Of a DNA stretch of 64,000 nucleotides, positions 18,701 through 27,763 are shown piece after piece. Location of the stretch: assembly GCA_019075905.1 (NCBI GenBank), contig JAGXAM010000015.1, forward strand, positions 1-64,000, read 5' to 3'. Positions within the stretch are counted from its first letter, which is position 1, and the number at the start of each line of letters is the position of its first letter. The notes under the pieces were generated by a model. That model searched no databases. It saw only the letters and a list, made by a program, of their open reading frames with translations, and had not been told where the DNA came from. The DNA comes from Hyphomicrobiales bacterium. GTDB lineage: Bacteria > Pseudomonadota > Alphaproteobacteria > Rhizobiales > Beijerinckiaceae. Made by a program: the position numbers and the translations under genes.

Positions 18701-18951
18701 ACAAGATCGAACACCAGAATGGTGACGACGCGCCAGTGCAGCGACCTGTCCGCACCCGCCCCGGCATTGAGTTTAATCTGGCTGGCCTTCTGCGCCGCAT
18801 CAAGCAACACCCGCCGATGACCCACAGAACGCACACCAAGATCACGCAGATCATCTTTGGTCAGGGTCGGGAGAATATCAAAATCTATGTGATTCGCACT
18901 GAAGCTGGCTGCGTAATCGGATAAACCGAGCGACTGCAGCCAAATTTCCAT
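15772..18951 (-). CDS. SAM domain / class III cyclase / AAA ATPase / TPR signalling protein
   Basis: About 1059 residues from ATG 18951 (MEIWLQSLGL); ATG 18975 would add eight residues. Order: SAM domain (residues 1-60, ending DLGVRSVGHRRVLL), class III nucleotide cyclase (about 80-250, with FDLVGST and FEGDSIHASFGYP, the two metal-site regions), AAA_16-type ATPase with Walker A SGESGLGKSS near 310 and Walker B LMIIEDIHW, then helical TPR-like repeats to the end. This layout belongs to the multidomain 'adenylate cyclase' proteins common in Rhizobiales. Likely cytoplasmic; product (cAMP) and signal are not shown. No partner gene adjoins it. Confidence 0.85.
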   Translation of the reverse strand: MEIWLQSLGLSDYAASFSANHIDFDILPTLTKDDLRDLGVRSVGHRRVLLDAAQKASQIKLNAGAGADRSLHWRVVTILVFDLVGSTELAARFDPEIARDIILAVRKIVTLAVDAGMGHVLRFEGDSIHASFGYPHAQGLDAERAVRAALQCLRDIKALAPIAGHQPRLRIGAATGPAIVQDSLGHQDALQVDLGGDVTRMAASAERIAPPEQLIIAASTRKMLGNLFVCDALEQDGKKGEPAAFWRVEGESRARSRFSALRHQHGDYRLVGRESEISRLDAWREAALHGKGTIVYLSGESGLGKSSIVEHLMYTANAAHTPDFLMQCSPFNMHVALYSVRYLIERLSGFNVYGTNEQNIEALNKFLHPFLELFQENQVLLYEFMGLDLTATHKLPTMNSLEKRQRTLRVLASLLAALARQSGLMIIEDIHWIDPSTVELFEMVHRSPAARTWLTVLTSRDPAEPGWLRRLGTRRVALDRMSPKEIAEVVKQTAHPVDLPKDTLAALVARADGIPLFAEELTKGYLEPAMNTAGRPASQATIPATLTESLYVRLDALRHGRRVVQLCAAIAREFPLVLVSALQEMPEPDLKEGLRELVEAGVLVKTSGRYGVAYSFRHRLMHEAAYELLLRSERQRLHGKIAAAMLRDFADITNTLRHALAYQLAGAGNMEEAATQWEEAGLQASQQSHYSEAAAYFEQALNANAEVAPSRERDLRELSYRLSLVGPLVYIYGPGDPKVVEQMEAASLLSQRVDQKSALIFALTVRWGALGNVVSMASNYQLAVRIFELSKGGTRFERLLGHRAIGTSHIFVGELDRAHHHLHQAVDLYRSGEDDVDLIKVGPSHQIVNAKVGLAQYYALRGDFDLARHWRERALVLARNTGRVNPQYYAVLFAGCVTAWIMRDRRALANYTGQAHALQMLHDPSFWRGHVQLYRAMVLMLEGHGARGIALAREGLTRMGEVRAYWNAWHVQFAEVCLSEGHLDEAQAWLNVAGQLRDDGLGYLTMEAEIMRLTGELAWRRDGDPAAARAAFIKAEALAQSQGALLFAARARDALAALP

Positions 18952-18975
18952 GGCGTTTCTTTGTCGACCCGTCAT

Positions 18976-19222
18976 AACCCCACCAACTGACTTTGTGTTG
19001 CCTCAAACAAACACCAAAAATCAAGTCCAATGGTAATTATGATATTTTGAATGGTCGCGAATTCAGTATGTTACAGCGCTTCAAATAGCTGTTCGCCTGA
19101 GGCAAATGCTGCCAATAGTGCACCTTTCCGGGCCGCAAGACCTTGAGCCCAGATCATGATCATGAAACTGTGCGTGTCTGTTCGCAATAGCACTATAGTA
19201 ACACGAGCATGACAGAAATGCG
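18976..19222. other. AT-rich intergenic region upstream of the cyclase gene
   Basis: About 250 bases between the cyclase start and the rpoD terminator hairpin. It is clearly AT-richer than its surroundings, with no open frame of note and no tRNA-like fold that I can find. It probably holds the minus-strand promoter of the cyclase gene; I could not identify a convincing -35/-10 pair. Confidence 0.4.
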
Positions 19223-19223
19223 A

Positions 19224-19244
19224 CCGCTGCCCTTGTGGCAGCGG
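19224..19244 (-). terminator. Probable rpoD terminator
   Basis: CCGCTGCC (19224-19231) and GGCAGCGG (19237-19244) form a perfect 8-base-pair stem with loop cttgt, 20 bases after the rpoD stop. On the minus strand it is followed by a weak T-containing tract (tcgcatttct). Confidence 0.55.
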
Positions 19245-19263
19245 CCGGCATCGGGCGCGCGTG

Positions 19264-21273
19264 TCAGTTGTCGAGGAAGCTGCGCAACCGGCGCGAACGG
19301 CTCGGGTGTTTCAGCTTGCGCAGGGCCTTGGCCTCGATCTGGCGGATGCGCTCCCGCGTCACCGAAAATTGCTGGCCCACTTCTTCGAGGGTGTGGTCCT
19401 GGTTCATGCCAATGCCAAAACGCATGCGCAGCACCCGTTCCTCGCGTGGCGTCAGCGAGGCCAGCACGCGGGTGGTGGTTTCGCGCAGGTTGTTCTGGAT
19501 CGCCGCATCAATCGGCAGAAGCGCGGACTTGTCCTCGATGAAATCGCCGAGGTGGCTGTCTTCCTCGTCACCGATCGGGGTTTCGAGGCTGATCGGTTCC
19601 TTGGCGATTTTCAGCACCTTGCGCACTTTTTCGAGCGGCATGGCCAGCTTTTCGGCCAATTCCTCGGGCGTCGGCTCCCGGCCGGATTCGTGCAGCATCT
19701 GGCGCGAGGTGCGCACGATCTTGTTGATCGTCTCGATCATATGCACGGGAATGCGGATTGTGCGGGCCTGGTCGGCGATCGAGCGGGTGATGGCCTGCCG
19801 GATCCACCAGGTGGCATAGGTCGAGAACTTGTAGCCGCGGCGGTATTCGAACTTGTCGACGGCCTTCATCAGGCCGATGTTGCCTTCCTGAATTAGATCG
19901 AGGAATTGCAGGCCGCGATTGGTATATTTCTTGGCGATGGATATCACGAGGCGCAGGTTGGCCTCGACCATTTCCTTCTTGGCCTGGCGCGCCTCGCGCT
20001 CGCCCTTTTGCACCATCAGCACGATGCGGCGGAATTCCTGGATTTCGAGTCCGGTCTCGGTGGCGAGGGTATGAATATCGCCGCGCAATTCCTTGATGCG
20101 TTCTTTTTCAACGGCAATATATTCCTTCCAGCCGCGCCCGCCGAGTTTTGACACGCGCAGCAGCCATTTCGGGTCGAGCTCGTAATTCTGGTAATTCTTG
20201 AGGAAATCCTCACGCATGACGCCATGGCCTTCGGCAAGGCGCAGCAACCGCGTCTCAAAGCCGATCAGCCGCTTGTTGATGTCATAGAGCTGCTCGACCA
20301 GCGCATCGATGCGGTTCTGGTTGAGCGACAGCGATTTGACATCGACGACGATTTCTTTCTTCAACGCCTTGTATTTGCGTTCCTGCGAGGGGCTCAGCAC
20401 CTCATTGTTCAGCTTGTTCTTGACGTTGGCGTCCTGCAGCCGGCGCAGTTTTTCCGAGGCGCTGGCAATTCGGTCAAAGGTCTCCAGAACCTTGGGTTTC
20501 AATTCCGATTCCATCGCCGACAGCGACAGGGCATTTTCCATGTCGTCCTCGTCGTCGAAATTTTCCGGCGGCGGCATGTCGGCATCGAGGCCTTCAGGCG
20601 GATCGCGAGGCGCCGTGGCCGGGGCACCGGCGGCGGCCGGCAGATCGATTTTGGGGGTGTTCTTGCTGTCGGGGCCAGCGTAAGTTGCTTCAAGATCAAT
20701 GATCTCGCGCAGCAAGACCTTGCCTTCATTCAATTCGTCGCGCCAGATGATAATGGCCTGAAAGGTCAGCGGGCTTTCGCAAAGCCCGGCGATCATGGCC
20801 TCGCGGCCGGCCTCGATGCGCTTGGCAATGGCAATCTCGCCCTCACGCGAGAGCAATTCCACCGCACCCATTTCGCGCAGATACATGCGCACCGGATCGT
20901 CAGTGCGGTCAATCGGCTCGGATGTGCGGGTCGCAACCGCGCTGGAGCGCGACTGGGCGACGAGATCGCCGCCTTCGGGCTCGTCTTCCTCGGCAGCTTC
21001 CTCGGCGCTGGCTTCGGTATCTTCGACGTCATCGCCTTCCGACACGCTGATGCCCATCTCGCTGAGCATGGCGTAAATGTCCTCGATCTGGTCCGAGGTC
21101 ACTTCCTCGGAGGGCAGAACGGCATTGAGCTCGGCATGGGTGACAAAGCCGCGCTTCTTGGCGAGCTTGATCATGCGCTTGACGGCGGCATCCGAAAGAT
21201 CCAGCAACGGGCTGTCCGGTGCCTCGGCAACTGCCGTTTCACCAGAATTCTTTTCCTCAGCCTTTTTAGCCAT
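19264..21273 (-). CDS. rpoD: RNA polymerase primary sigma factor
   Basis: Housekeeping sigma-70, about 669 residues. Seen: region 1.1 at the N-terminus, region 1.2 beginning [11 protein letters not shown], a long acidic non-conserved insert (about residues 200-260), regions 2.1-2.4 with [15 protein letters not shown], region 3 and region 4.2 with the helix-turn-helix [25 protein letters not shown] at 21273 is preferred over the adjacent TTG. It follows dnaG on the same strand with 157 bases between, the usual dnaG-rpoD macromolecular-synthesis arrangement. Confidence 0.97.
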   Translation of the reverse strand: MAKKAEEKNSGETAVAEAPDSPLLDLSDAAVKRMIKLAKKRGFVTHAELNAVLPSEEVTSDQIEDIYAMLSEMGISVSEGDDVEDTEASAEEAAEEDEPEGGDLVAQSRSSAVATRTSEPIDRTDDPVRMYLREMGAVELLSREGEIAIAKRIEAGREAMIAGLCESPLTFQAIIIWRDELNEGKVLLREIIDLEATYAGPDSKNTPKIDLPAAAGAPATAPRDPPEGLDADMPPPENFDDEDDMENALSLSAMESELKPKVLETFDRIASASEKLRRLQDANVKNKLNNEVLSPSQERKYKALKKEIVVDVKSLSLNQNRIDALVEQLYDINKRLIGFETRLLRLAEGHGVMREDFLKNYQNYELDPKWLLRVSKLGGRGWKEYIAVEKERIKELRGDIHTLATETGLEIQEFRRIVLMVQKGEREARQAKKEMVEANLRLVISIAKKYTNRGLQFLDLIQEGNIGLMKAVDKFEYRRGYKFSTYATWWIRQAITRSIADQARTIRIPVHMIETINKIVRTSRQMLHESGREPTPEELAEKLAMPLEKVRKVLKIAKEPISLETPIGDEEDSHLGDFIEDKSALLPIDAAIQNNLRETTTRVLASLTPREERVLRMRFGIGMNQDHTLEEVGQQFSVTRERIRQIEAKALRKLKHPSRSRRLRSFLDN

Positions 21274-21430
21274 CAAGCCTACTCCGTCCGCCTGTTCATG
21301 ACACTGGCAGCGCTACCAAGGGCACGCCGACTTGCGCATCAAATGTTTATGCCCTCAACGGGCTTAAGCCAGCGTTAACCACCATCCTGGCGCCGGCGCG
21401 CCGTGATTCTGGCCAGACGCAGCCTCGACG

Positions 21431-23392
21431 TCATGCGCGCCCGGAAGGGCCGCGCAACTCATCCCCGGAAGTTTCCATGCCGTCCATCGACATGATCAGT
21501 TCGCGGGTCTGGCACAGCCGTTCAAAATGCGCATCAAACTCTTCGGGCCTCAGGGCCGGATCGCCCAGCACCGACTCAATATCTCGCAACTGTTGATGTA
21601 ATGCGTGGGATTTCCCATGCAAGGCCAAAGCCTGATCAAATGCACGTTCAGCCTCCGGCAAGGGACAATCCGGGCTGGCAGAAGAATGAGTCGAAATTGC
21701 GGCACTGGTCGCAATTTTCTGCCGCAAGGTGGCAAAGCCGGCATCGTCCAGCGCGGCTTCAAGGGCGGTATGGTCCGGGAAATAATGCGTGGACATGAGC
21801 ACCATGGCATCGCGCAGGCGATTGCAGTCGGCGTGGCCAAGATCGAGCCCGGCGATTTGCTCGGCCCTGGCTTCGAGCAAGGCCGGCTGGCGCATCAGGA
21901 TCAGCAACAGCAATTCGACGCGCGGCGGGATGCGCGAGGGCGCGGGCCTGAACAACGCCGATTGCGCCAGACCGGCACCGATCACCGGCGCCAGCGCCAT
22001 CTCGCCTATATGCCCGGCGCGCTGCGGCAGGCTCTGCACCATGCGGGCGCGGGTGGCACCGCGCTGAAATTGCCCGCCGCGGGAGGGGTCGTAGCGGCTC
22101 GGGGCCGGACCCTTGAGCGGCGGCGTGCCGAATAATCTGCCGAGGCGCTCCTCGAAATGCATCTGGTAATGCCGCCGCAAGACCTCATCGGCAATGGTGC
22201 GGGTGGCTTCGCGCAGGCGCCGCTCGAAGGCAGCGCGCTCCTCGGGCAATCCCAGCGGGTGCAGGTCGGCTTCGCGCTGCCACAGCACATCGACCAGCGG
22301 CAGCGCCGCGTCCAGCACTTTCATGACCCCGGCCTGGCCGGTGGCGCGGGCGAGATCATCAGGGTCCTGACCTTCGGGCAGCATGGCAAAGCGCAGGGAC
22401 CGGCCGGGCCCCAGCAGCGGCAGCGCGACATCGAGCGCGCGATGTGCGGCCTTGCGTCCGGCCTTGTCGCCGTCAAAGCAAAGGATCGGCGCTTCCGCCA
22501 TTTTCCACATGAGTTCGAGCTGGCTCGCACCCAGCGCCGTGCCGAGCGGCGCGACGACATGGGCAATGCCGACGGCAGCAAGGCTGATGGCATCGACATA
22601 GCCTTCAACCGCGATCAGCGCGCCGGTGTCATGGGCCGCCTTGCGGGCATTGTGGTGGTTGAACAGCACGTCGCCCTTGTGAAACAGCGGCGTTTCCGGC
22701 GAATTGAGATATTTGGCCTGGGCATCGGCACTGAGCGCCCGGCCGCCAAAGGCAATGACCTTGCCGGCGCGGTCGCAGATCGGAAACATCACGCGATCGC
22801 GGAACCGGTCGTAGGGCACGGGAATGTCGTCGCCATGGATCAGCAATCCGGCCTCGATCATGGTTTCGAGCCGGGCACCGCGCTGCGCCAGAGCCTCGCG
22901 CAGGCCGAAGCGCTCCGGCGGCGCGTAGCCGAGGCGGAATTTTACCTGCATGTCCGGGCGCAGGCCGCGATCGGCGAGATAGCCACGCGCCTTCGCGCCC
23001 TCGCGCGCCTGCAATTGCTGCTCGAACCATTGCGCCGCCCATTCCAGCACATCCAGCAGGCCGGCGCGGGCCTGCTCCTGCTCGCGGGCCGCCGGGGTTT
23101 CAACCGGCAGCGCGAGGCCAGCCATTGCCGCCAGCCGCTCGACCGCTTCGGGAAAGCTGATGCCTTCAGTCTCCATCAGGAAGCCAAAGGCATCGCCATG
23201 CTTGCCGGAGGAGAAATCGTGGAAGAAGCCCTTCTGGTCATTGACGTAAAAGGACGGGGTCCTTTCGGCGCCAAAGGGCGAGAGGCCGCGCCATTCGCGC
23301 CCCTGCTTTTTCAGCTTGACGCGCAGGCCGACGACTTCCGACACCGGCACCCGGGCGCGAATTTCGTCAAGGAAGCCAGGGCTGAATTTCAT
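21431..23392 (-). CDS. dnaG: DNA primase, with degenerate zinc ribbon
   Basis: 653-residue primase making RNA primers at the replication fork. The TOPRIM core is intact (VEGYVDAISL, FDGDKAGRKAA) and a C-terminal DnaB-binding region follows. The N-terminal zinc-binding domain has lost its ligands: where typical DnaG has CPFHxEKTPSF and HCFGC, this one reads SPFGAERTPSF (about residues 39-49) and HDFSSGKHGD (about 60-69), so no CHC2 metal site can form. I recall similar loss in other Rhizobiales DnaG, so this is a lineage trait rather than a broken gene. Divergent from the DMT transporter gene. Confidence 0.95.
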   Translation of the reverse strand: MKFSPGFLDEIRARVPVSEVVGLRVKLKKQGREWRGLSPFGAERTPSFYVNDQKGFFHDFSSGKHGDAFGFLMETEGISFPEAVERLAAMAGLALPVETPAAREQEQARAGLLDVLEWAAQWFEQQLQAREGAKARGYLADRGLRPDMQVKFRLGYAPPERFGLREALAQRGARLETMIEAGLLIHGDDIPVPYDRFRDRVMFPICDRAGKVIAFGGRALSADAQAKYLNSPETPLFHKGDVLFNHHNARKAAHDTGALIAVEGYVDAISLAAVGIAHVVAPLGTALGASQLELMWKMAEAPILCFDGDKAGRKAAHRALDVALPLLGPGRSLRFAMLPEGQDPDDLARATGQAGVMKVLDAALPLVDVLWQREADLHPLGLPEERAAFERRLREATRTIADEVLRRHYQMHFEERLGRLFGTPPLKGPAPSRYDPSRGGQFQRGATRARMVQSLPQRAGHIGEMALAPVIGAGLAQSALFRPAPSRIPPRVELLLLILMRQPALLEARAEQIAGLDLGHADCNRLRDAMVLMSTHYFPDHTALEAALDDAGFATLRQKIATSAAISTHSSASPDCPLPEAERAFDQALALHGKSHALHQQLRDIESVLGDPALRPEEFDAHFERLCQTRELIMSMDGMETSGDELRGPSGRA

Positions 23393-23505
23393 GGTAGCTC
23401 GTCTTTGCTATGATGCGATGGCGCGCGTCAATGACAGGTGCGCCTTATGCCCGCCTTCCACAAGGGTCTTGGGGGCATGACTTGCCTCGAAACCTGATTG
23501 CCTTC

Positions 23506-24375
23506 ATGGCAAGACGCATGCAGAGACAACGTGCGACCCTCATCGGAACCCTCGCCATCGGCCTGTGGGCCAGCCTTGCGGCGCTGACGACGGCGGCTGG
23601 CACCATTCCTGCCTTTGAACTTCTCAGCCTCAGCTTTTTCATTGGGGGCGTTGCCGGGCTCGGCGTTGTGGCGCTGCGCGGTCGGCTGGCTTATCTCAAG
23701 GCGCCGGGCGCCGTGTGGATAGTAGGGGTTGGCGGGCTTTTCACCTATCACGCTTGTTATTTCCTTGCCCTCAGACTGGCACCGCCGGCGCCGGCCAGTC
23801 TGATCAATTATCTGTGGCCGCTGCTGATCGTGCTGCTTTCCGGCCTGTTGCCGGGCGAGACGCTGAAAATGCGCCATATCCTCGGGGCGCTGACGGCCTT
23901 TGCCGGGGTAGTGGTGCTGATTTACGCGCGCGGGATCAATTTTCATGCCGATGCGCGAGCGCTGGCGGGCTTTGCCCTTGCCTTGTGCGCGGCCTTCGTC
24001 TGGGCAGTCTATTCGGTGGTGTCACGCCGGTTCGGCGATGTGCCGAGCGATCCGGTCGCGGCCTTCTGCCTCGTGACGGCCGTGCTGGCGAGCCTGCTGC
24101 ATTTTGCTTTCGAGCGCACCGTCGTGCCGCATAGCATCGGCCCCTGGCTGGCCATCCTGGCGCTCGGCCTCGGCCCGGTCGGGCTGGCGTTCTATGTCTG
24201 GGATTATGGCGTCAAGCATGGCGACATACGTTTTCTCGGGGTGGCGTCCTACGCGGCCCCGGTGCTGTCGACATTATTGCTGGTGATCTGCGGCTTTGCC
24301 GCGCCGACGCTGAATCTGGCGCTGGCAGCCAGTCTTATCGTCGCCGGCGCCCTGATCGCGCGGCGCGGCGCCTGA
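23506..24375 (+). CDS. DMT/EamA-family exporter (YddG-like)
   Basis: About 289 residues with ten hydrophobic helices in two EamA repeats. Motifs such as LINYLWPLLIVLLSGLLPGE and VWAVYSVVSRRFG resemble the aromatic amino acid exporter YddG branch. ATG 23506 (MARRMQRQ) puts the first helix at the N-terminus; the frame stays open upstream but without transporter-like sequence. It is an inner-membrane exporter by family; the substrate cannot be read. It ends tail to tail with rpmF, two bases apart. Confidence 0.82.
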   Translation: MARRMQRQRATLIGTLAIGLWASLAALTTAAGTIPAFELLSLSFFIGGVAGLGVVALRGRLAYLKAPGAVWIVGVGGLFTYHACYFLALRLAPPAPASLINYLWPLLIVLLSGLLPGETLKMRHILGALTAFAGVVVLIYARGINFHADARALAGFALALCAAFVWAVYSVVSRRFGDVPSDPVAAFCLVTAVLASLLHFAFERTVVPHSIGPWLAILALGLGPVGLAFYVWDYGVKHGDIRFLGVASYAAPVLSTLLLVICGFAAPTLNLALAASLIVAGALIARRGA

Positions 24376-24377
24376 TA

Positions 24378-24566
24378 TCAGGCTTCGCTGCTCTTGACCT
24401 TGAGCACCTGACGGCCATTATACATGCCGGTCTTCAGATCAACGTGGTGGGGGCGACGCAACTCGCCCGAATCCTTGTCCTCAATATAGGTCGGCGCCTT
24501 GAGGGCGTCGGCCGAGCGGCGGAAGCCGCGCTTCATCGGGGAGGTTTTGCGCTTCGGAACTGCCAT
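24378..24566 (-). CDS. rpmF: 50S ribosomal protein L32
   Basis: 62-residue large-subunit protein beginning [18 protein letters not shown], the standard L32 N-terminus. It is of the zinc-free type: the C-terminal part ([20 protein letters not shown]) lacks the cysteine pairs found in C+ paralogues, as usual in alphaproteobacteria. Monocistronic here. Confidence 0.97.
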   Translation of the reverse strand: MAVPKRKTSPMKRGFRRSADALKAPTYIEDKDSGELRRPHHVDLKTGMYNGRQVLKVKSSEA

Positions 24567-24729
24567 GACATACTCGTGAAAAATCGGAATGTGACCGCTC
24601 GTTACACGCAAATGCGCCGTTTGGCTAGCACCGTGACCATGAAAAATCACGCCATCCCCGGCAGATGTGTTTGGCGGGGCCGGTTATTTTGCTATGAAAG
24701 GGGCCGCAAGCGCCGTCGAGACCCCTGTC

Positions 24730-25887
24730 ATGATCGAGAAAGACCACCAGAGCCACCCCGAAATTCGCGCCGCCGTGACGAGGCTTTGCGCTGATTTTCC
24801 GGCGAGCTACTGGCGTGCGCTCGATCAGGCGCGCGGCTATCCGGCGGAATTTGTCGCGGCGCTGACGCAGGCCGGCTATCTCGCAGCGCTGATTCCCGAG
24901 GAATTTGGCGGGGCCGGGCTGCCGCTCAGCGCCGCTGCCGCCATATTGGAGAGCGTGCAGGCTTCGGGTGGCAATGGCGCGGCCTGCCATGCGCAAATGT
25001 ATATCATGGGCACGATCCTGCGCCATGGCTCGCCCGCGCAAAAGGCCCGCTATCTGCCGCAGATCGCTGAGGGCACGCTGCGTCTGCAGGCCTTTGGCGT
25101 CACCGAGCCTTCGAGCGGCACTGATACATCGAGCCTGCGCACGCGGGCGGTGCGTGATGGCGATGACTATGTCGTGAACGGCTCGAAAGTATGGACCAGC
25201 CGGGCGGAGCATTCCGACTTGATGCTGTTGCTGGCGCGCACCACGCCGCAGGCCGCGGTCGAGCGTCGGACGGACGGATTGTCGACGCTGCTGGTGGATA
25301 TGCGCACGGCCAAGGGGCTGACGATCCGCCCGATTCGCACCATGATGAACCACAATAGCTGCGAGGTGTTTTTCGAGAATATGCGTGTGCCGGCCGAAAA
25401 CCTGATCGGCGTCGAGGGCAAGGGCTTTCGCTATATTCTCGACGGCATGAATGCTGAACGCCTGTTGATCGCCGCCGAATGTATTGGCGATGCCAAATGG
25501 TTCATTGCCCGCTCGTCGGCCTATGCCAATGAGCGTGTCGTGTTCGGGCGGCCGATCGGCCAGAATCAGGGCGTGCAATTTCCCATCGCCCGCGCCTATG
25601 CACAGATGCGCGCCGCCGAGGCTTTGCTGCAGCAGGGCCTTGCCGCCTATGATGCGGGCCAGCCCTGTGGCGATCTCGCCAATATGGCCAAAATGCTGTG
25701 TGCCGAGGCTTCCTGGGCGGCTGGCGAGGCGGCGATCCAGACGCATGGCGGCTACGGCTTTGCCGAAGATTATGACATCGAGCGCAAATTCCGGGAAACG
25801 CGGCTCTATCAGGTGGCGCCGGTCTCGACCAATCTCATCTTGTCCTATGTCGCCGAGCATGTGCTGGGCCTGCCGAGGTCATATTGA
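24730..25887 (+). CDS. Acyl-CoA dehydrogenase with helix-G type catalytic glutamate
   Basis: Flavoprotein of about 385 residues from ATG 24730. Seen: FAD/substrate motifs FGVTEPSSGTD and VWTSRAEHSD, and the C-terminal THGGYGFAED. The usual catalytic glutamate (YEG in medium-chain enzymes) is replaced here by RLYQVAPVSTN, but a glutamate lies in GMNAERLLIA (E243), the position of the catalytic base in isovaleryl-CoA dehydrogenase. So activity on branched or short acyl-CoA is plausible. Its stop overlaps the ATG of a class III CoA-transferase by one base (TGATG), suggesting a small acid-activation and oxidation module. Substrate unknown. Confidence 0.85.
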   Translation: MIEKDHQSHPEIRAAVTRLCADFPASYWRALDQARGYPAEFVAALTQAGYLAALIPEEFGGAGLPLSAAAAILESVQASGGNGAACHAQMYIMGTILRHGSPAQKARYLPQIAEGTLRLQAFGVTEPSSGTDTSSLRTRAVRDGDDYVVNGSKVWTSRAEHSDLMLLLARTTPQAAVERRTDGLSTLLVDMRTAKGLTIRPIRTMMNHNSCEVFFENMRVPAENLIGVEGKGFRYILDGMNAERLLIAAECIGDAKWFIARSSAYANERVVFGRPIGQNQGVQFPIARAYAQMRAAEALLQQGLAAYDAGQPCGDLANMAKMLCAEASWAAGEAAIQTHGGYGFAEDYDIERKFRETRLYQVAPVSTNLILSYVAEHVLGLPRSY

Positions 25888-27008
25888 TGGGCGCGCTCGA
25901 CGGATTGCTGGTGCTGAGTCTCGAACAGGCGGTGGCGGCGCCCTATTGCTCGTCGCGGCTGGCCGATGCCGGGGCGCGGGTGATCAAAGTCGAGCGGCCG
26001 GAGGGCGATTTCGCGCGCGGTTATGATCGCGCCGCCAAAGGCCAGTCGAGCTATTTCGTCTGGCTCAACCGCGGTAAACAGAGCCTTGTCGCGGATATCA
26101 AGGACGCCGGCGATGCGCGCCTGCTGCACGCCATCATCGCCAGGGCCGATGTCTTCATCCAGAATCTGGCACCGGGGGCGGCGGCGCGGGCCGGGTTCGG
26201 TTCGGCTGCGTTGCGGGCGCGCCATCCCCGACTGATTACCGTCGATATTTCCGGCTATGGCGAGGCCAATGCCTATGCCGACATGAAAGCCTATGACCTG
26301 CTGGTGCAGGCAGAAAGCGGCCTCGCCGGGATCACCGGTCATCCGGCCGGGCCGGGCAGGGTGGGCGTGTCGGTGTGCGATATTGCTTGCGGCATGGCGG
26401 CACATGCGGGTGTGCTGGAGGCGCTGATCGCGCGTGGCCGCGACGGGCGCGGGCGCAATGTCGCGACAAGCCTGTTTGACGGCATGGCCGATTTCATGGC
26501 CGTGCCCTTGCTGCAATATGAGGGCAGCGGCAAGGCACCGCAGCGCGTTGGCCTCGCCCATCCCAGCATCTGCCCCTATGGCGCCTTTGCCACCCATGAC
26601 GGCGCGCTGGTGCTGATCTCGATCCAGAACGAGCGTGAATGGGCAGCATTTTGCGCGAAATTTCTCCATCGTCCGGAACTGACCCTGCAGCCCGGCTTTG
26701 GGTCCAACAATGCTCGCGTTGCCAACCGCAGCACCGTGGACGGGCTGGTTGCGGCGCATTTTGCCGGGCTGACGCGCAGCGAGGCCGCGGCGGGGCTGAA
26801 AGCCGCCGGCACAGCCTATGGCTTTGTCAATGACATGGCAGATTTTGCCCGCCACCCGGCGCTGCGGCGGGCCGAGGTGGCAACGCCCGCCGGAACCGTC
26901 TCGCTGCCCGCACCGCCGTTCACGGTCGATGACAGCGCGCGCCAGCTCGGGCCGGTGCCGGCCCTCGGTGCGGATTCTGCTGCATTGCGCGCTGAATTCG
27001 GGTTCTAG
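25887..27008 (+). CDS. Class III CoA-transferase (CaiB/BaiF family)
   Basis: About 373 residues. The family moves CoA between carboxylic acids through an aspartyl-CoA thioester; the conserved aspartate is in KAYDLLVQAESGL. N-terminal LEQAVAAPYCSSRLADAGARVIKVE is diagnostic. The ATG at 25887 uses the last base of the upstream stop, so translation is coupled to the acyl-CoA dehydrogenase; the two probably act on the same acid. An in-frame TTG one codon earlier exists. It ends tail to tail with msrA. Confidence 0.9.
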   Translation: MGALDGLLVLSLEQAVAAPYCSSRLADAGARVIKVERPEGDFARGYDRAAKGQSSYFVWLNRGKQSLVADIKDAGDARLLHAIIARADVFIQNLAPGAAARAGFGSAALRARHPRLITVDISGYGEANAYADMKAYDLLVQAESGLAGITGHPAGPGRVGVSVCDIACGMAAHAGVLEALIARGRDGRGRNVATSLFDGMADFMAVPLLQYEGSGKAPQRVGLAHPSICPYGAFATHDGALVLISIQNEREWAAFCAKFLHRPELTLQPGFGSNNARVANRSTVDGLVAAHFAGLTRSEAAAGLKAAGTAYGFVNDMADFARHPALRRAEVATPAGTVSLPAPPFTVDDSARQLGPVPALGADSAALRAEFGF

Positions 27009-27019
27009 CCGCCGTTCGA

Positions 27020-27673
27020 TTAGGCACTGATGCCGGTGCCGATCGGGCAGGAGACACCAGTGCCGCCAAGCCCGCAATAACCGCCGGGGTTTTTGGCGAG
27101 ATATTGCTGGTGGTAGGCCTCAGCGTAATAAAACGGCCCGGCGTCAAGAATTTCGGTGGTGACCGGGCCCATGCCGTGGCGCGCCAGTTCCTCGCCATAG
27201 GCCTTGCGTGCGGCTTCGGCAGCCTGGCGCTGGCTCGCATCGCTGACATAGATGCCCGAGCGGTATTGCGTGCCGCGATCATTGCCCTGACGCATGCCCT
27301 GGGTCGGGTCATGGTTCTCGAAGAAGACCTGCAACAGCCGCGCATAGCTGATCTTGCCGGGGTCAAAGACGACCAGCACCACTTCATTATGCCCGGTCGC
27401 ACCCGTGCACACTTCCTCATAGGTCGGGTTGGGGGTGAAGCCGGCGCCATAACCAACGGCCGTGACGTAAACGACCTCGCCGAGTTCCCAGAATTTGCGT
27501 TCGGCGCCCCAGAAACAGCCGAGGCCGAAGACGGCAGTCTGATGACCGGCGGGGAAGGGCGGCTGCAGGGCATGGCCATTGACAAAATGCTTGGCTGCGG
27601 TGGCAACGGGTGTCATTCGGCCAGGCAAGGCGCTCGACGCTTCGGGCATGGTGATCTTGCGGAACAAGTTCAT
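27020..27673 (-). CDS. msrA: Peptide methionine sulfoxide reductase MsrA
   Basis: 217 residues; repairs methionine-S-sulfoxide. Seen: catalytic C53 in [10 protein letters not shown], the [15 protein letters not shown] segment (family consensus GYxGG...PTYxxV), and resolving cysteines near the C-terminus ([12 protein letters not shown]). No clear export signal; [10 protein letters not shown] at about residue 20 starts the conserved part, so the first twenty residues may be a non-conserved extension. Monocistronic. Confidence 0.93.
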   Translation of the reverse strand: MNLFRKITMPEASSALPGRMTPVATAAKHFVNGHALQPPFPAGHQTAVFGLGCFWGAERKFWELGEVVYVTAVGYGAGFTPNPTYEEVCTGATGHNEVVLVVFDPGKISYARLLQVFFENHDPTQGMRQGNDRGTQYRSGIYVSDASQRQAAEAARKAYGEELARHGMGPVTTEILDAGPFYYAEAYHQQYLAKNPGGYCGLGGTGVSCPIGTGISA

Positions 27674-27763
27674 GATGACAACTCCTGGATGTGACCAGCG
27701 CTTGTTATAGCAAATTCGGGCGCATGTCAGTTCACGAGCCTGTCATGGCGCGGTGAGGCCCGT

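Noticed and set aside
21431-23392. dnaG as a pseudogene because its zinc cysteines are missing
   Set aside because: The reading frame is full length and the TOPRIM and C-terminal domains are intact, so loss of the ligands is better seen as a lineage feature.
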